Assembly: GCF_006349365.1 (NCBI RefSeq)
Contig: NZ_CP040899.1
Span: forward strand, 1,798,001-1,862,000
Length of the DNA: 64,000 nt
Direction of reading: 5' to 3'
Source: Georgenia wutianyii
Lineage (GTDB): Bacteria > Actinomycetota > Actinomycetes > Actinomycetales > Actinomycetaceae
Made by a program: the position numbers and the translations under genes. The first letter of the stretch is position 1. Each line of letters starts with the position of its first letter. Positions 34,165 to 44,160 of this stretch are shown in pieces. The notes beneath the pieces were generated by a model that was not told the origin of the DNA, did not search any database, and worked only from the letters and a program-made list of their open reading frames with translations.

Positions 34165-35628
34165 TCAGATGCGGGCGCCGCGGGCCCGGGTGCGGACCCG
34201 GCGCTCCCAGCGGTCCATCTCCGAGCGCAGCGGCGAGGCGCAGAACTCCCCGAGCGTGACGCCCGCGGCCAGCGCCAGGCCCACCGACAGGGCGCGGATG
34301 GCGAGCTGACCACCGTTGATGAGGTCGCCGGACTCGATGAAGGAGAACATCGCGGCGTAGATCGACAGGCCCGGGAGCATCGGGGTGACGCCGCACACGG
34401 ACACGACGAAGGAGGGCAGCCGCCCGCGGTCCCCGATGACCCCGCCGATGAGGCCGACGACGAGGGCGGCGAAGAACGCCGCGCCGGCCGGCCCGAGCCA
34501 CAGCGTGTCGACGAGGTAGTAGGTGCCCGTGGCCACGGCACCGACGAGCGAGATGAGCCACACGTTGCGGGCCTGGGTGTAGGAGGCGACCGCCCAGGAG
34601 CCCGCGATGACCGCGCCGCACAGGACCTGGACGAAGGCGGGCGGCGAGGACCCGAAGACGTCGCCGATGACGAGCGGGACGCCCAGCCGCTGGCCCATGT
34701 CGAGCACGAACCCGATGCCGATGACCAGGCCCGTCGTGTAGAGCGCCACCTCGAAGGTCTTCGCAGCAGCGGTGAGCGGGAAGCCCGAGATCGCGTCCTC
34801 CGCCGCTCCGACGAGCTGCAGTCCCGCGAGCAGCACGACGATCCCGGAGGCGACGACGAGCGAGGGTGGGAGCAGCGAGCGGTCCCAGCCGAACAGGTCC
34901 TGGCCCCACAGCAGCACGAGCGCGACGAGCGTCGCGATACCGGCGCCCGCCGCCTGCTGGAAGATGTACGGCAGTCCCCACCGGCGCAGGACCCGCAGCA
35001 CGCGGTCGATGATCACGGTGGTGAGCGCCGCGACGAGCGCGACCTGCCACCCGCCGCCGAGCAGGAAGGCGACGCCGCCGGCCATCGCACCCAGCGCCCC
35101 GGTGACGATCCAGCGCCGGTAGGGGTGCGGGGCGCGCAGGACGCGCTCGAGGCGGGCGTGGGCGTCCTCGAGGGGCAGCCTGCCCGCCGCGCTGTCCTCC
35201 ACGAGGAGGAACAGCTCGGTGAGGCGGCTGTAGTCCGACGTGCGCACGCTGATGACGCGGAGCTTGGTGATGGGGTCGTCGTCACGGTCGATCGACGCGG
35301 AGATCGAGATGAACGTGATGTCGACGTGGCAGTTCGTCACGCCGTAGGCCGCGGCGAGGCGGAGCAGGGCGGCGGTGACGTCGGCCACGGGCGCCCCGGT
35401 GGCGATCATCGCCTCACCCACGCGCAGCACGAGGTCGAGGACCGAGCGCTCGGTCTCGGCGGCGAGCTGCGACTCCCGGCGGGGGGTGGAGAACGCGAGG
35501 GTGGGCGGCCCGCTGGCCGCGACCACCCGGCGCGCGCGCTCGCGCAGGATGGACTCCCGGCGGACGTGGCCGGCCGCGCGGACAGCGCCGCCCGGCACGG
35601 TGCTCTCGGGGTCGGGTGTCTGGGCCAC
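34165..35628 (-). CDS. ThrE-family threonine/serine exporter
   Basis: A 487-residue inner-membrane protein. The N-terminal soluble domain (about residues 60-180) contains [20 protein letters not shown], typical of ThrE/YjjP. About ten hydrophobic segments follow from [17 protein letters not shown] to the C-terminus, so the YjjP-like and YjjB-like halves are fused, as in Corynebacterium ThrE, which exports threonine and serine. Substrate is inferred from the family. The start is a GTG at 35628 without a ribosome site; TAGCGT lies 7 bases upstream. It diverges from the MMPL gene. Confidence 0.9.
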   Translation of the reverse strand: MAQTPDPESTVPGGAVRAAGHVRRESILRERARRVVAASGPPTLAFSTPRRESQLAAETERSVLDLVLRVGEAMIATGAPVADVTAALLRLAAAYGVTNCHVDITFISISASIDRDDDPITKLRVISVRTSDYSRLTELFLLVEDSAAGRLPLEDAHARLERVLRAPHPYRRWIVTGALGAMAGGVAFLLGGGWQVALVAALTTVIIDRVLRVLRRWGLPYIFQQAAGAGIATLVALVLLWGQDLFGWDRSLLPPSLVVASGIVVLLAGLQLVGAAEDAISGFPLTAAAKTFEVALYTTGLVIGIGFVLDMGQRLGVPLVIGDVFGSSPPAFVQVLCGAVIAGSWAVASYTQARNVWLISLVGAVATGTYYLVDTLWLGPAGAAFFAALVVGLIGGVIGDRGRLPSFVVSVCGVTPMLPGLSIYAAMFSFIESGDLINGGQLAIRALSVGLALAAGVTLGEFCASPLRSEMDRWERRVRTRARGARI

Positions 35629-35635
35629 GACGACG

Positions 35636-35641
35636 ACGCTA
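35636..35641 (-). promoter_or_regulatory. -10 element of the ThrE-type exporter gene (leaderless)
   Basis: On the minus strand TAGCGT, 7 bases, then GTG at 35628; no Shine-Dalgarno is present. Confidence 0.4.
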
Positions 35642-35707
35642 CGTCACGCCCGCGCACGAGTGCGAGGCGCACACGAGCCGCCGGAGCGTGGTGAGAGACT
35701 GAGTGAC

Positions 35708-37969
35708 GTGTTCGATGCACTCGCCCGCGGCGTCATCCGGCGCCCTCGGACCACCATCGCCGTCTGGGCCGTGGTCGTCGTGTCCTGCCTCACCCTGGCC
35801 CTCGGAGTGTTCGGGCAGAGCCTGTTCGCCCAGCTGCACTCCGGTGAACCGCGCGTGCCCGGCGCAGAGAGCCAGGTGGGCCGCGACCTGCTCGCCGGCT
35901 CCGAGGAGGCGGGCCAGGAGGTCAACCTCCTCGTCCGCGGGACCGACCTCACCGACGAGGACGTCGTCGCCGGCATCGCCTCCGCCCTCATCCCCATCCG
36001 GCAGGACGTCGAAGATCTCGAGGGCGTCTCGGGCGTCGTCGACCCGTTCCTCGCCCCGGAGGGTCCCTCCGACCCGCTCGTCGCCTCGCTCGTCTCCGCT
36101 GACAGCGACGGCTTCCTCCTCAGCGCCGAGCTCGAGCCCGGCCTGGCGGACCCCGACGCCGCCCGCGCCGCCGTCGAGGAGCGCCTTGCCGAGATCCCCG
36201 CGGAGCTCACCGACGTCGCCCCCGACGCCGACGGCATCGTCTCGAGCGTCGACCTCATCGTCTCCGCCGTCACCGACCAGGTCGAGCGCGACCTCGCCCG
36301 CGGCGAGGCGATCGCGCTGCCGCTGTCGCTGCTCGTCATGGTCCTCGTCTTCGGCGGCTTCCTCGCCGCCGGGATCCCGATCATCGGCGCGCTCGCCTCG
36401 ATCGCCGGCGGCCTCGGCGCGCTGCTCGGCTTCGCGCAGGTCATCGAGCTCGACGCCGTCGTCGTCAACGTCGTCACCGTGCTCGGGCTGGGCCTGTCGA
36501 TCGACTACGGCCTGCTCATCGTCTCGCGCTACCGCGAGGAGGCCGCGGACGTCGCGACGTCGACGGCGAGCCAGGGCCTGCCGCTGCGCCGGCGCCGCCG
36601 CCGCGCGCACAGCCGGGCCGTGGTCGAGGAGGCCGTGCGCCGCACGGTGAGGACCGCGGGCCGCACCGTGACGTTCTCCGCGGTGACGATCGCCATCGCG
36701 ATCAGCGCCCTCATGGTCTTCACCCCGGACATCCTGCGCTCCCTGGGCGCCGCAGGCGTCTCGGTCGTCCTCATCGCCCTCGCCACGGCCCTCACGCTCG
36801 TCCCCGCCCTGCTCGTCCTGCTCGGCCGACGGCTCCAGAAGCCCTCGTTCCTCTCCCGCGTGCCGGGGCTCAACCGCGCGGTCTCGCACCTCGGTGACAT
36901 CGCGCCCGAGGAGGGGGCGTTCTCCCGCCTGGCCCGTGGCGTGCACCGCCACCCGTGGCTCGTCATCATCGGCGTCGTCGCCATCCTCGGGGTGCTCGCC
37001 TCCCCCGTGCGCGGGCTGGAGCTGCGCAACTCCGGGACCGACCTGCTCCCGGCGAGCTCGGACCAGCGTGAGTTCATCGCCGTCGTCGGGGAGGACTACC
37101 CGGCCGCGGCGTCGCCGGCCGTCTACGTCGTCACCGACGCCGACGCCGAGACCGCGCAGGAGTGGACCGCGGACCTCGCAGAGATCGACGGCGTCGCCGA
37201 GGTGACCGACGCGACCCCCGCGGACTCCGGGGAGCACGCAGTCATCGGCGTCTACCTCGAGGACGACGACCCGGGCGGCGCCGCCGCGACCGACGTCGTC
37301 GAGGCGATCCGCGCCCTCGACCCCGGCTTCGAGACGTGGGTGGTGGGCCAGGCCGCCAACCAGCTCGACTTCACCGCGGCGATCACCGACCGCCTGCCGA
37401 TCGCGGCGGGCCTCGTCATCCTCACGATCTTCGTCCTGCTCTTCCTCATGACCGGCTCGGTGCTCATCCCGGTCAAGGCGATCCTCGTCAACATCCTCGG
37501 CCTGGGCGCGGCGCTGGGGGTGACGACCTGGGTCTTCCAGGAGGGGCACCTCACCGGCCTGCTCGACTTCGCCCCGATCGGCGGGCTGGAGAGCTACGTC
37601 GTCGCTGTTGTCGTGGCCTTCGGGTTCGGGCTGGCGATGGACTACGAGGTGTTCCTCCTCGCCCGGATCAAGGAGTACTGGGACGCGGGGTACCCCAACG
37701 ACACCGCCGTCGAGCACGGCCTGCAGCGCTCGGGACGGATCATCACCTCCGCGGCGCTCATCATCACGCTCGTGTTCCTCGGGTTCGTCGCCGGTGAGCT
37801 CATGGTGATCAAGCAGGTCGGGTTCGCCCTCGCGGTCACCGTGGCCATCGACGCGACGCTCGTCCGGATGCTCCTCGTCCCCGCGACGATGACCGTCCTG
37901 GGCAAGTGGAACTGGTGGGCCCCCGGCCCGCTGCGCCGGCTGCACGAGCGGATCGGCATCACCCACTGA
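35708..37969 (+). CDS. MMPL-family RND transporter
   Basis: A 753-residue membrane transporter with two similar halves. Each has one helix, an extracytoplasmic domain and then a bundle of helices. The MMPL signature motifs in helix 4 and 10 are VLGLGLSIDYGLLIVSRYRE and FGFGLAMDYEVFLLARIKEY, including the Asp-Tyr pairs involved in proton transfer. A basic cytoplasmic insertion [11 protein letters not shown] lies between the halves of the first bundle. The cargo (lipid, drug or peptide) is unknown. The GTG at 35708 is the best start before the first helix, though without a clear ribosome site. It ends at a perfect terminator. Confidence 0.92.
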   Translation: MFDALARGVIRRPRTTIAVWAVVVVSCLTLALGVFGQSLFAQLHSGEPRVPGAESQVGRDLLAGSEEAGQEVNLLVRGTDLTDEDVVAGIASALIPIRQDVEDLEGVSGVVDPFLAPEGPSDPLVASLVSADSDGFLLSAELEPGLADPDAARAAVEERLAEIPAELTDVAPDADGIVSSVDLIVSAVTDQVERDLARGEAIALPLSLLVMVLVFGGFLAAGIPIIGALASIAGGLGALLGFAQVIELDAVVVNVVTVLGLGLSIDYGLLIVSRYREEAADVATSTASQGLPLRRRRRRAHSRAVVEEAVRRTVRTAGRTVTFSAVTIAIAISALMVFTPDILRSLGAAGVSVVLIALATALTLVPALLVLLGRRLQKPSFLSRVPGLNRAVSHLGDIAPEEGAFSRLARGVHRHPWLVIIGVVAILGVLASPVRGLELRNSGTDLLPASSDQREFIAVVGEDYPAAASPAVYVVTDADAETAQEWTADLAEIDGVAEVTDATPADSGEHAVIGVYLEDDDPGGAAATDVVEAIRALDPGFETWVVGQAANQLDFTAAITDRLPIAAGLVILTIFVLLFLMTGSVLIPVKAILVNILGLGAALGVTTWVFQEGHLTGLLDFAPIGGLESYVVAVVVAFGFGLAMDYEVFLLARIKEYWDAGYPNDTAVEHGLQRSGRIITSAALIITLVFLGFVAGELMVIKQVGFALAVTVAIDATLVRMLLVPATMTVLGKWNWWAPGPLRRLHERIGITH

Positions 37970-37985
37970 GACCTCGACAGCAGTA

Positions 37986-38027
37986 AAGCCGAGGGCCTTG
38001 ATCCGTTCGGATCAAGGCCCTCGGCTT
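37986..38027. terminator. bidirectional terminator between MMPL and GNAT genes
   Basis: A perfect 19-bp stem, AAGCCGAGGGCCTTGATCC with its exact inverse, around the loop GTTC. It starts 16 bases after the MMPL stop and ends 14 bases from the convergent GNAT stop. Confidence 0.9.
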
Positions 38028-38041
38028 CTGGTCTGCGTCGC

Positions 38042-38761
38042 TCAGCCCGTCGGGACGACGTTCTCGATCTCCTGCCCGACGGCGTAGCCCAGGCGCGTGT
38101 AGATGCGCCGGGCGGCGTCGTTGTCGGCCCAGATGCCGTAGTGGACGAGCGGGTGGTCGGCCAGCGCCCACCGGGTGACCGCGGCCATCATCGCGCTGCC
38201 CACGCCGCGGCGGCGCCACGAGACGTCGGTGCCGAGGCCGGACAGGTGCACGGGCGACCCGGCCGGTGCGTTGACCGCGACGACGCCGCGCAGGACGCCG
38301 TCGTCGTCCCGGTAGCCCCACCACACGAGGTCGGGGTCTGCGGGGTCCGCGCTCGTGTCCGGGTTGGCCCGCGACAGGCACGCCCGGACCTCCTCGGCGG
38401 CGTCCGGCCCGGTCACCGGGCCGACCCGCTCCTCCCCCGCCTGCACCGGCGGCACGGTGCGGGTCCACATCCAGTCCCAGCCGGGACCGACGTCGAGGCC
38501 GAGGGCCGCGCCCGCGTCAGGGTCGACCAGCCGCCACGTCCCGCGGGTGAGCAGTCCGAAGTCCACCGGGCCGACGCCGTCGGACGCCGCCTGCGCGACG
38601 GCGCGGGCGAGCGGCTCGGGCGCGCCCGCCCCGACGAGCTGGCGCCGGGCCCCGCCCCCACGCAGCGGCCGCACGAGGAGCAGGTGGGCGCCCTCGGCGT
38701 CCCAGGCCTGCTCCTCGTGCCAGCGGTCCGCGTTGGCGCGCAGGAAGAACGGTCGCTCCAC
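38042..38761 (-). CDS. GNAT-family N-acetyltransferase
   Basis: A 239-residue protein. The C-terminal half (about 130-239) is a GNAT domain: VHLSGLGTDVSWRRRGVGSA contains the acetyl-CoA pyrophosphate loop (RRRGVG), and NDAARRIYTRLGYAVG is the typical last helix and strand. The N-terminal 120 residues are less conserved and may be a degenerate second GNAT fold. Substrate unknown. I chose the GTG at 38761, one base after the aspS stop; a frame extends inside aspS without support. It is therefore cotranscribed with aspS. Confidence 0.88.
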   Translation of the reverse strand: MERPFFLRANADRWHEEQAWDAEGAHLLLVRPLRGGGARRQLVGAGAPEPLARAVAQAASDGVGPVDFGLLTRGTWRLVDPDAGAALGLDVGPGWDWMWTRTVPPVQAGEERVGPVTGPDAAEEVRACLSRANPDTSADPADPDLVWWGYRDDDGVLRGVVAVNAPAGSPVHLSGLGTDVSWRRRGVGSAMMAAVTRWALADHPLVHYGIWADNDAARRIYTRLGYAVGQEIENVVPTG

Positions 38762-38762
38762 C

Positions 38763-40553
38763 TCAGGGAGCCGCCGGCGCGTCGCCGGACTTCGCCTTGG
38801 GCTTGGCGTCGACCCCGGCCTCACGCCGCTGCTCGGGCGTGATCGGCGCGGGCGCCTGGGTCAGCGGGTCGTAGCCGCCGCCCGACTTCGGGAAGGCGAT
38901 GACCTCACGGATGGACTCCGCGCGGGTGAGCAGCGCGACGATCCGGTCCCACCCGAAGGCGATGCCGCCGTGCGGGGGCGCACCGTAGGCGAAGGCGTCG
39001 AGCAGGAAGCCGAACTTCTCCCGGGCCTCCTCCTCACCGATGCCCATGACGGCGAAGACCCGCTCCTGGACGTCGCGGCGGTGGATACGGATCGAGCCGC
39101 CACCGATCTCGTTGCCGTTGCACACGATGTCGTAGGCGTAGGCCAGGGCGTTGCCCGGGTCCTCCTCGAAGCGGTCGATCCACTCCGGGGTCGGGGAGGT
39201 GAACGCGTGGTGGACGGCGGTCCAGGAGCCGGAGCCGACCGCGACGTCGTCGTCCTCGCCCGTGGGCTTGAACAGCGGCGCGTCGACGACCCAGACGAAG
39301 GACCACTCGTCCTCGTCGATGAGGCCGGTGCGGCGACCGATCTCGAGGCGGGCGGCGCCGAGCAGGGCGCGTGCCTCGGACTGCTTGCCGGCGGCAAAGA
39401 AGATCGCGTCGCCGGGCTGGGCGCCGGTCGCGGCCGCGAGGCCCGCGCGCTCCTCCTCGGTGATGTTCTTGGCGACCGGCCCGCCGAGCGTGCCGTCCTC
39501 CGCGACCGTGACGTAGGCCAGGCCCTTGGCGCCACGCTGCTTGGCCCACTCCTGCCACGCGTCGAACTGGCGGCGGGGCTGGCTCGCGCCACCGGGCATG
39601 ACGACGGCGCCGACGTAGGGAGCCTGGAACACGCGGAACGGGGTCGCGGCGAAGTACTCGGTGAGCTCGGTGAGCTCGAGCCCGAAGCGCAGGTCCGGCT
39701 TGTCGGTGCCGTAGCGGGCCATCGCGTCGGCGAAGGTCATCCGCGGGATCGGGGTGGTGATCTCGTGGCCGATGAGGCGCCACAGCTCGACGAGCACCTG
39801 CTCGGCGACGGCGAGGACGTCCTCCTGGTCCACGAAGCTCATCTCGACGTCCAGCTGGGTGAACTCCGGCTGCCGGTCGGCGCGGAAGTCCTCGTCGCGG
39901 TAGCAGCGGGCGATCTGGTAGTACCGCTCCATCCCGGCGACCATGAGCAGCTGCTTGAACAGCTGCGGGGACTGCGGCAGCGCGTACCAGGCGCCGGGCG
40001 ACAGGCGCGCGGGCACGAGGAAGTCGCGGGCGCCCTCGGGGGTGGAGCGGGTGAGCGTGGGCGTCTCGATCTCGACGAAGCTCTGCGCGTCGAGCACGCG
40101 GCGCGCGGCCTGGTTGGCCTTGGCGCGCAGCCGCAGCGCGTGCGCGGGCTCCTTGCGGCGCAGGTCGAGATAGCGGTAGCGCAGCCGCGCCTCCTCCCCC
40201 ACCTGGCCGGAGTCCTCGGCGTGCTCGGAGACCTGGAAGGGCAGTGGCGCCGCGGAGTTGAGGACGACGACGTCGCTGGCGATGACCTCGACCTCACCGG
40301 TGGCGAGGTTGGGGTTCGCGTTGCCCTCGGGCCGCTGGGCGACCTCGCCGGTCACCTGGATGACGTACTCCGAGCGCAGCTCGTGGGCGACGGCCTCGTC
40401 ACGGATGACGACCTGGGCGATGCCCGACGCGTCACGCAGGTCGATGAAGGCCACGCCGCCGTGGTCGCGGCGGCGATCGACCCATCCGGCGAGGGTGACG
40501 GTGCTGGAGATGTCGGTGGAGCGCAGCGAGCCTGCGTCGCGGGTGCGGAGCAC
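38763..40553 (-). CDS. aspS: aspartyl-tRNA synthetase
   Basis: A 596-residue bacterial-type class IIb synthetase. The N-terminal OB anticodon-binding domain reads [20 protein letters not shown]. The catalytic domain has [40 protein letters not shown] (motif 2) and [13 protein letters not shown] (motif 3), and the bacterial GAD insertion is present. I chose the GTG at 40553 ([11 protein letters not shown]) because GGAAAGG lies about 7 bases upstream and this matches the family start; an ATG five codons earlier is an alternative. Whether it also charges tRNA-Asn cannot be decided from the sequence. Confidence 0.97.
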   Translation of the reverse strand: MLRTRDAGSLRSTDISSTVTLAGWVDRRRDHGGVAFIDLRDASGIAQVVIRDEAVAHELRSEYVIQVTGEVAQRPEGNANPNLATGEVEVIASDVVVLNSAAPLPFQVSEHAEDSGQVGEEARLRYRYLDLRRKEPAHALRLRAKANQAARRVLDAQSFVEIETPTLTRSTPEGARDFLVPARLSPGAWYALPQSPQLFKQLLMVAGMERYYQIARCYRDEDFRADRQPEFTQLDVEMSFVDQEDVLAVAEQVLVELWRLIGHEITTPIPRMTFADAMARYGTDKPDLRFGLELTELTEYFAATPFRVFQAPYVGAVVMPGGASQPRRQFDAWQEWAKQRGAKGLAYVTVAEDGTLGGPVAKNITEEERAGLAAATGAQPGDAIFFAAGKQSEARALLGAARLEIGRRTGLIDEDEWSFVWVVDAPLFKPTGEDDDVAVGSGSWTAVHHAFTSPTPEWIDRFEEDPGNALAYAYDIVCNGNEIGGGSIRIHRRDVQERVFAVMGIGEEEAREKFGFLLDAFAYGAPPHGGIAFGWDRIVALLTRAESIREVIAFPKSGGGYDPLTQAPAPITPEQRREAGVDAKPKAKSGDAPAAP

Positions 40554-40698
40554 GGGGAACCTTTCCATTGGTCGGGCGCACCGCTAGACGGGCGGGCGCA
40601 GGGCAATCCTAGGCCGCCCGACCGTGTCCGGAGGAGGTCGGCACATCCGGGCGCGGCAGATGTCGACCCGGCCGCCCCGGAGGAGCGATGATCCGGGT

Positions 40699-42084
40699 AT
40701 GACCGGTCCGTCCGCAGCGCAGCGCCGCACGACGGCCCCACCGGACCTCGTCCGGCTCCTCCTCGTCGCCTCCGTGGCGCTCATCACCCTCGTCGCCTTC
40801 GAGGCCCTCGCCGCCAGCGCGGCCCTGCCCGAGGTGAGCGCCGAGCTCGACGGGCTGCGCCTCTACCCCGTGGCCGCCGGCGCCCCGCTCGCCGCCCAGC
40901 TCGTCGCGACGGCGGTGGCAGGCGCCTGGGCGGACGCCCGCGGGCCTCGTCCGGTGCTGCTCCTCGGGCTCGCCGTCTTCCCGCTCGGGCTCGTGCTCGC
41001 GGGAACCGCCCCGACGATGGAGGTCCTCGCCCTCGGGCGCGCCGTCCAGGGACTGGGCGGCGGGCTGCTCATCGTGCCGCTGTACGTCCTCGTCGGAGCG
41101 ATCGTGCCGGCGGCACGACAGCCGTCCTTCTTCGCCTGGTTCTCCGCCGCGTGGGTGCTGCCCGCGCTCGGCGGCCCGGCGGTCACCGGACTCGTCGTCG
41201 AGCATGCCTCCTGGCGCTGGGTCTTCCTCGGTGCCGCCGCGCTCATGGTGCTCGTGTCCCTCGCGTTCCTGCCCCTCCTGCGGCACGTGCCCGGCAGGTC
41301 CGCGGCACCCGGCGGGCCGGTGCGTTCCCTCGCCCTCTCCGCGACCGGTGCGGGTGCCGCCGTCGCGCTCCTCCAGGTGGCGGGCAGTGCGCAGGCCTCG
41401 TGGACCATCCCTGCGGTGGTCGGCGCCGTCGTCGTCCTCGCGGTCTGCCTGCCCCGGCTGCTGCCGCCCGGGACGGTACGGCTGGAGGCCGGTGTCCCGG
41501 CCGCCGTCGCCTGCCGGGCGCTGCTCAACGCCGCGTTCATGACGACGCAGACGTTCGTGCCGCTCCTGCTCGTACGGGAGCGCGGCTGGTCGGTGGCCGA
41601 GGCCGGGTTCGTCCTCGCCGCCGCCTCGGTGACGTGGGCGGGCGGCGCCTTCGTCCAGGGCCGCGTGGGCTCCGAGCGCGGGCGCCGGGTCCTCACCTGG
41701 CTCGGGCCGCTCCTCCTCGCCGCCGGAACGCTGATCACCGCCGGTGCCGCGCTGCCCGGCGCGAGCCCATGGCTGACCGTGCCCGGTGCGGCGGTCGCGG
41801 GGATCGGGATCGGCATGGTCTACCCGGCGCTCACCGTCCTCGCGCTCACCCGCACGCCCGCGGCGCAGCACGGCGAGGTCAGCGCCGCGCTCCAGGTGTC
41901 CGACTCCCTCGGCGCTGCCCTCGGCCTCGCCGCCTCCGGCGCGCTCGTCCTCGCGCTCATCGACACCGGCGGGACCCTGGCCTACCTCGCCGGCCTCCTG
42001 CTCGCGACCGCCGTCGCCCTGCTCGCCGTCCTCGCCGGGGCCCGCGCCACCACCCCCTCCCCCCGCCGCGACAGCGGACTCTGA
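40699..42084 (+). CDS. MFS transporter (drug:H+ antiporter type)
   Basis: A 461-residue polytopic membrane protein with about 13-14 hydrophobic segments, closest in style to the 14-helix drug antiporters. The loop 2-3 motif reads GAWADARGPRPVLLLG, and helix 5 has WVLPALGGPAVTGLVVEHAS followed by WRWVF, the antiporter motif. Substrate unknown. The ATG at 40699 lacks a Shine-Dalgarno but has GATGAT 6 bases upstream. The last codons, encoding RDSGL and the stop, lie inside the first unit of repeat array E, so the C-terminus has been written by the repeat. Confidence 0.9.
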   Translation: MTGPSAAQRRTTAPPDLVRLLLVASVALITLVAFEALAASAALPEVSAELDGLRLYPVAAGAPLAAQLVATAVAGAWADARGPRPVLLLGLAVFPLGLVLAGTAPTMEVLALGRAVQGLGGGLLIVPLYVLVGAIVPAARQPSFFAWFSAAWVLPALGGPAVTGLVVEHASWRWVFLGAAALMVLVSLAFLPLLRHVPGRSAAPGGPVRSLALSATGAGAAVALLQVAGSAQASWTIPAVVGAVVVLAVCLPRLLPPGTVRLEAGVPAAVACRALLNAAFMTTQTFVPLLLVRERGWSVAEAGFVLAAASVTWAGGAFVQGRVGSERGRRVLTWLGPLLLAAGTLITAGAALPGASPWLTVPGAAVAGIGIGMVYPALTVLALTRTPAAQHGEVSAALQVSDSLGAALGLAASGALVLALIDTGGTLAYLAGLLLATAVALLAVLAGARATTPSPRRDSGL

Positions 42085-42120
42085 CGCGACAGCGGACCTC
42101 CTCGCGACAGCCGACTTGTG
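42067..42120 (+). repeat. 18-bp tandem repeat array E (3 units, forward orientation)
   Basis: Three complete units at 42067-42084, 42085-42102 and 42103-42120. The first includes the MFS stop codon TGA as its last three bases. It forms an inward-facing inverted pair with array F, enclosing the DEAD-box helicase gene. Confidence 0.9.
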
Positions 42121-42163
42121 CCCGGTGTGCGGGACGTCACCGGCCGCCCCGCCGGACACGGGG

Positions 42164-42185
42164 CCCCACTACCCGTAGAGTGGGG
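42164..42185 (+). promoter_or_regulatory. hairpin in the long leader of the DEAD-box helicase gene
   Basis: CCCCACT pairs with AGTGGGG around ACCCGTAG. It lies 115 bases upstream of the helicase ATG within a 179-base gap that shows no gene. It could be the end of the MFS transcript or part of a structured helicase leader; long regulatory leaders are known for cold-shock RNA helicases in other bacteria. Confidence 0.35.
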
Positions 42186-42299
42186 ATCTCCTGGAGTGTG
42201 TTCGTTCCGCCCAGGCCCCATGCGGAAGTAGCGCTCGGCGGGGCCCATCGCGGAGGGTGCGTCGCCCACCTGGCGCCGCGTAGCCCCACTCCGCTACCG

Positions 42300-44072
42300 A
42301 TGGGTTCTTCCGTCTTGACTGCTGTTCTCACCGACCTTGCCCCCGCACGCCCGGAGACCGGTTTCGCCGGCCTCGGCCTGCCCGACGACCTGCTCTCCGC
42401 CGTCGTCGACCTGGGCTTCACCACCCCCACCGACATCCAGATCGAGGCGATCCCGCTGCTGCTCGCGGGCCGCGACGTCGTCGGCGTCGCCCAGACCGGC
42501 ACCGGCAAGACGGCGGCCTTCGGCCTGCCGCTGCTCGCCGCCGTCGACCCGCGCGTCCGACAGGTCCAGGCGCTCGTCCTCGCCCCCACCCGTGAGCTCG
42601 CGATGCAGGTGAGCGACGCGATCGCGTCGTTCGCCTCGCACCTGCGCGGCCTCACCGTGCTGCCGATCTACGGCGGCTCGAGCTTCGTGCCCCAGCTGCG
42701 CGGCCTCCGCGACGGCGCACAGGTCGTCGTCGGCACGCCCGGTCGCGTCATGGACCTCATGGAGAAGGGCAGCCTCGACCTCTCCGGCGTCCGCTTCCTC
42801 GTCCTGGACGAGGCCGACGAGATGCTCCGCATGGGCTTCGCCGAGGACGTCGAGCAGATCGCCGCCCGCGTGCCGGCCAGCCGCCGCACCGCGCTGTTCT
42901 CCGCGACGATGCCCGCCGCGATCAAGAAGGTCGCCGCCACCCACCTCAACGACCCGGTGCGCGTCAGCGTGACCCCCGCGTCCTCGACGGTGAGCAACAT
43001 CGACCAGACCTTCGCCGTCGTGCCCTTCCGGCACAAGGTCGGTGCGCTGTCCCGCGTGCTCGCGATCAGCGACGCCGATGCCGCCATCATCTTCGTGCGG
43101 ACCAAGTCCGCCGCCGACGAGGTCGCCATCGAGCTCGCCGGCCGCGGCATCCAGGCCGCCGCCATCTCCGGCGACGTCGCCCAGCGCGACCGTGAGCGCC
43201 TGATCGACCGTCTCCGCTCCGGCACCCTCGACGTCCTCGTCGCCACCGACGTCGCCGCCCGCGGGCTCGACGTCGAGCGCATCGGCCTCGTCGTCAACTT
43301 CGACGTGCCGCGCGAGACCGAGACCTACGTGCACCGCATCGGTCGTACCGGCCGCGCCGGCCGCAGCGGCCGCGCCCTGACGTTCCTCACCCCGCGCGAG
43401 CGGGGCCGCCTCAGCCAGATCGAGCGCGCCACCGGCAGCCGTCTGCGCGAGATCGACATCCCCACCCCGGCGGACGTCTCGGCCCACCGCGCCTCCTCGA
43501 TGCTGTCCAAGGTCGACGAGCGGCTCGCCGCCGGGCGCCTGGACCTCTACCGCGAGATCCTCGACGGCTCGGACCACGACCTGCGTGAGATGGCCGCCGC
43601 CCTCCTCGCGATCGCCGTCGGCGACGAGGGTCCCGCGCCCCGCATCGTCGAGCGTTTCGACGACGAGGGTCCCCGCCGTCGTCGCGAGGAGAACTACGAC
43701 GACTCCGGCGAGTTCGTCGGCGCCAAGTTCGAGGAGGGGCGTGACCACGAGCGCCTCGCGCCCCGCGGCCGCGCCGGCACCCGCCCCCGTCACCGCGACG
43801 CCTCTGGTTCCGGCACCCGGTACCGCGTCGAGGTCGGCCACCGCGACGGCGTCCAGCCGGGCGCGATCGTCGGTGCGATCACCGGCGAGGGCGGCCTTCG
43901 CGGCCAGGACCTCGGCAAGATCGACATCTTCCCGAGCTTCTCCCTCGTGGAGATCAGCCAGGAGCTGAGCCCGGAGACCAGCCGCAAGATCGGGGCCGCG
44001 CGCGTCGCCGGGCGTCCCCTGCGGATCCGTCCGGACATGGGCCCGCGCAAGCCCTCCGGACCGCGCCGCTGA
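42300..44072 (+). CDS. DEAD-box RNA helicase with DbpA-type RNA-binding domain (DeaD/CsdA-like)
   Basis: A 590-residue ATP-dependent RNA helicase. The Q motif (FTTPTDIQIEAIP), motif I AQTGTGKTAAF, motif Ia PTRELAMQ, motif II VLDEADEML, motif III SATMP and motif VI YVHRIGRTGRAGR are all present in order. The final 75 residues (YRVEVGHRDGVQPGAIVG to RPLRI) form a DbpA RNA-binding domain, as in DeaD. The likely role is ribosome assembly and cold adaptation. The ATG at 42300 lacks a ribosome site; nearby TTG codons are alternatives. It ends at a strong terminator and is enclosed by arrays E and F. Confidence 0.95.
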   Translation: MGSSVLTAVLTDLAPARPETGFAGLGLPDDLLSAVVDLGFTTPTDIQIEAIPLLLAGRDVVGVAQTGTGKTAAFGLPLLAAVDPRVRQVQALVLAPTRELAMQVSDAIASFASHLRGLTVLPIYGGSSFVPQLRGLRDGAQVVVGTPGRVMDLMEKGSLDLSGVRFLVLDEADEMLRMGFAEDVEQIAARVPASRRTALFSATMPAAIKKVAATHLNDPVRVSVTPASSTVSNIDQTFAVVPFRHKVGALSRVLAISDADAAIIFVRTKSAADEVAIELAGRGIQAAAISGDVAQRDRERLIDRLRSGTLDVLVATDVAARGLDVERIGLVVNFDVPRETETYVHRIGRTGRAGRSGRALTFLTPRERGRLSQIERATGSRLREIDIPTPADVSAHRASSMLSKVDERLAAGRLDLYREILDGSDHDLREMAAALLAIAVGDEGPAPRIVERFDDEGPRRRREENYDDSGEFVGAKFEEGRDHERLAPRGRAGTRPRHRDASGSGTRYRVEVGHRDGVQPGAIVGAITGEGGLRGQDLGKIDIFPSFSLVEISQELSPETSRKIGAARVAGRPLRIRPDMGPRKPSGPRR

Positions 44073-44086
44073 TCCCAGCAGCCGTT

Positions 44087-44131
44087 CGACAGCGGGTGAG
44101 CACCTCTTCGTGAGGTGCTCACCCGCTGTCG
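44087..44131 (+). terminator. terminator of the DEAD-box helicase gene
   Basis: A perfect 20-bp stem beginning CGACAGCGGGTGAGCACCTC, loop TTCGT, followed by TTCTA. It begins 15 bases after the stop codon. Confidence 0.92.
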
Positions 44132-44160
44132 TTCTACCGTGGGGGCGGCGGGCTCTGCTC

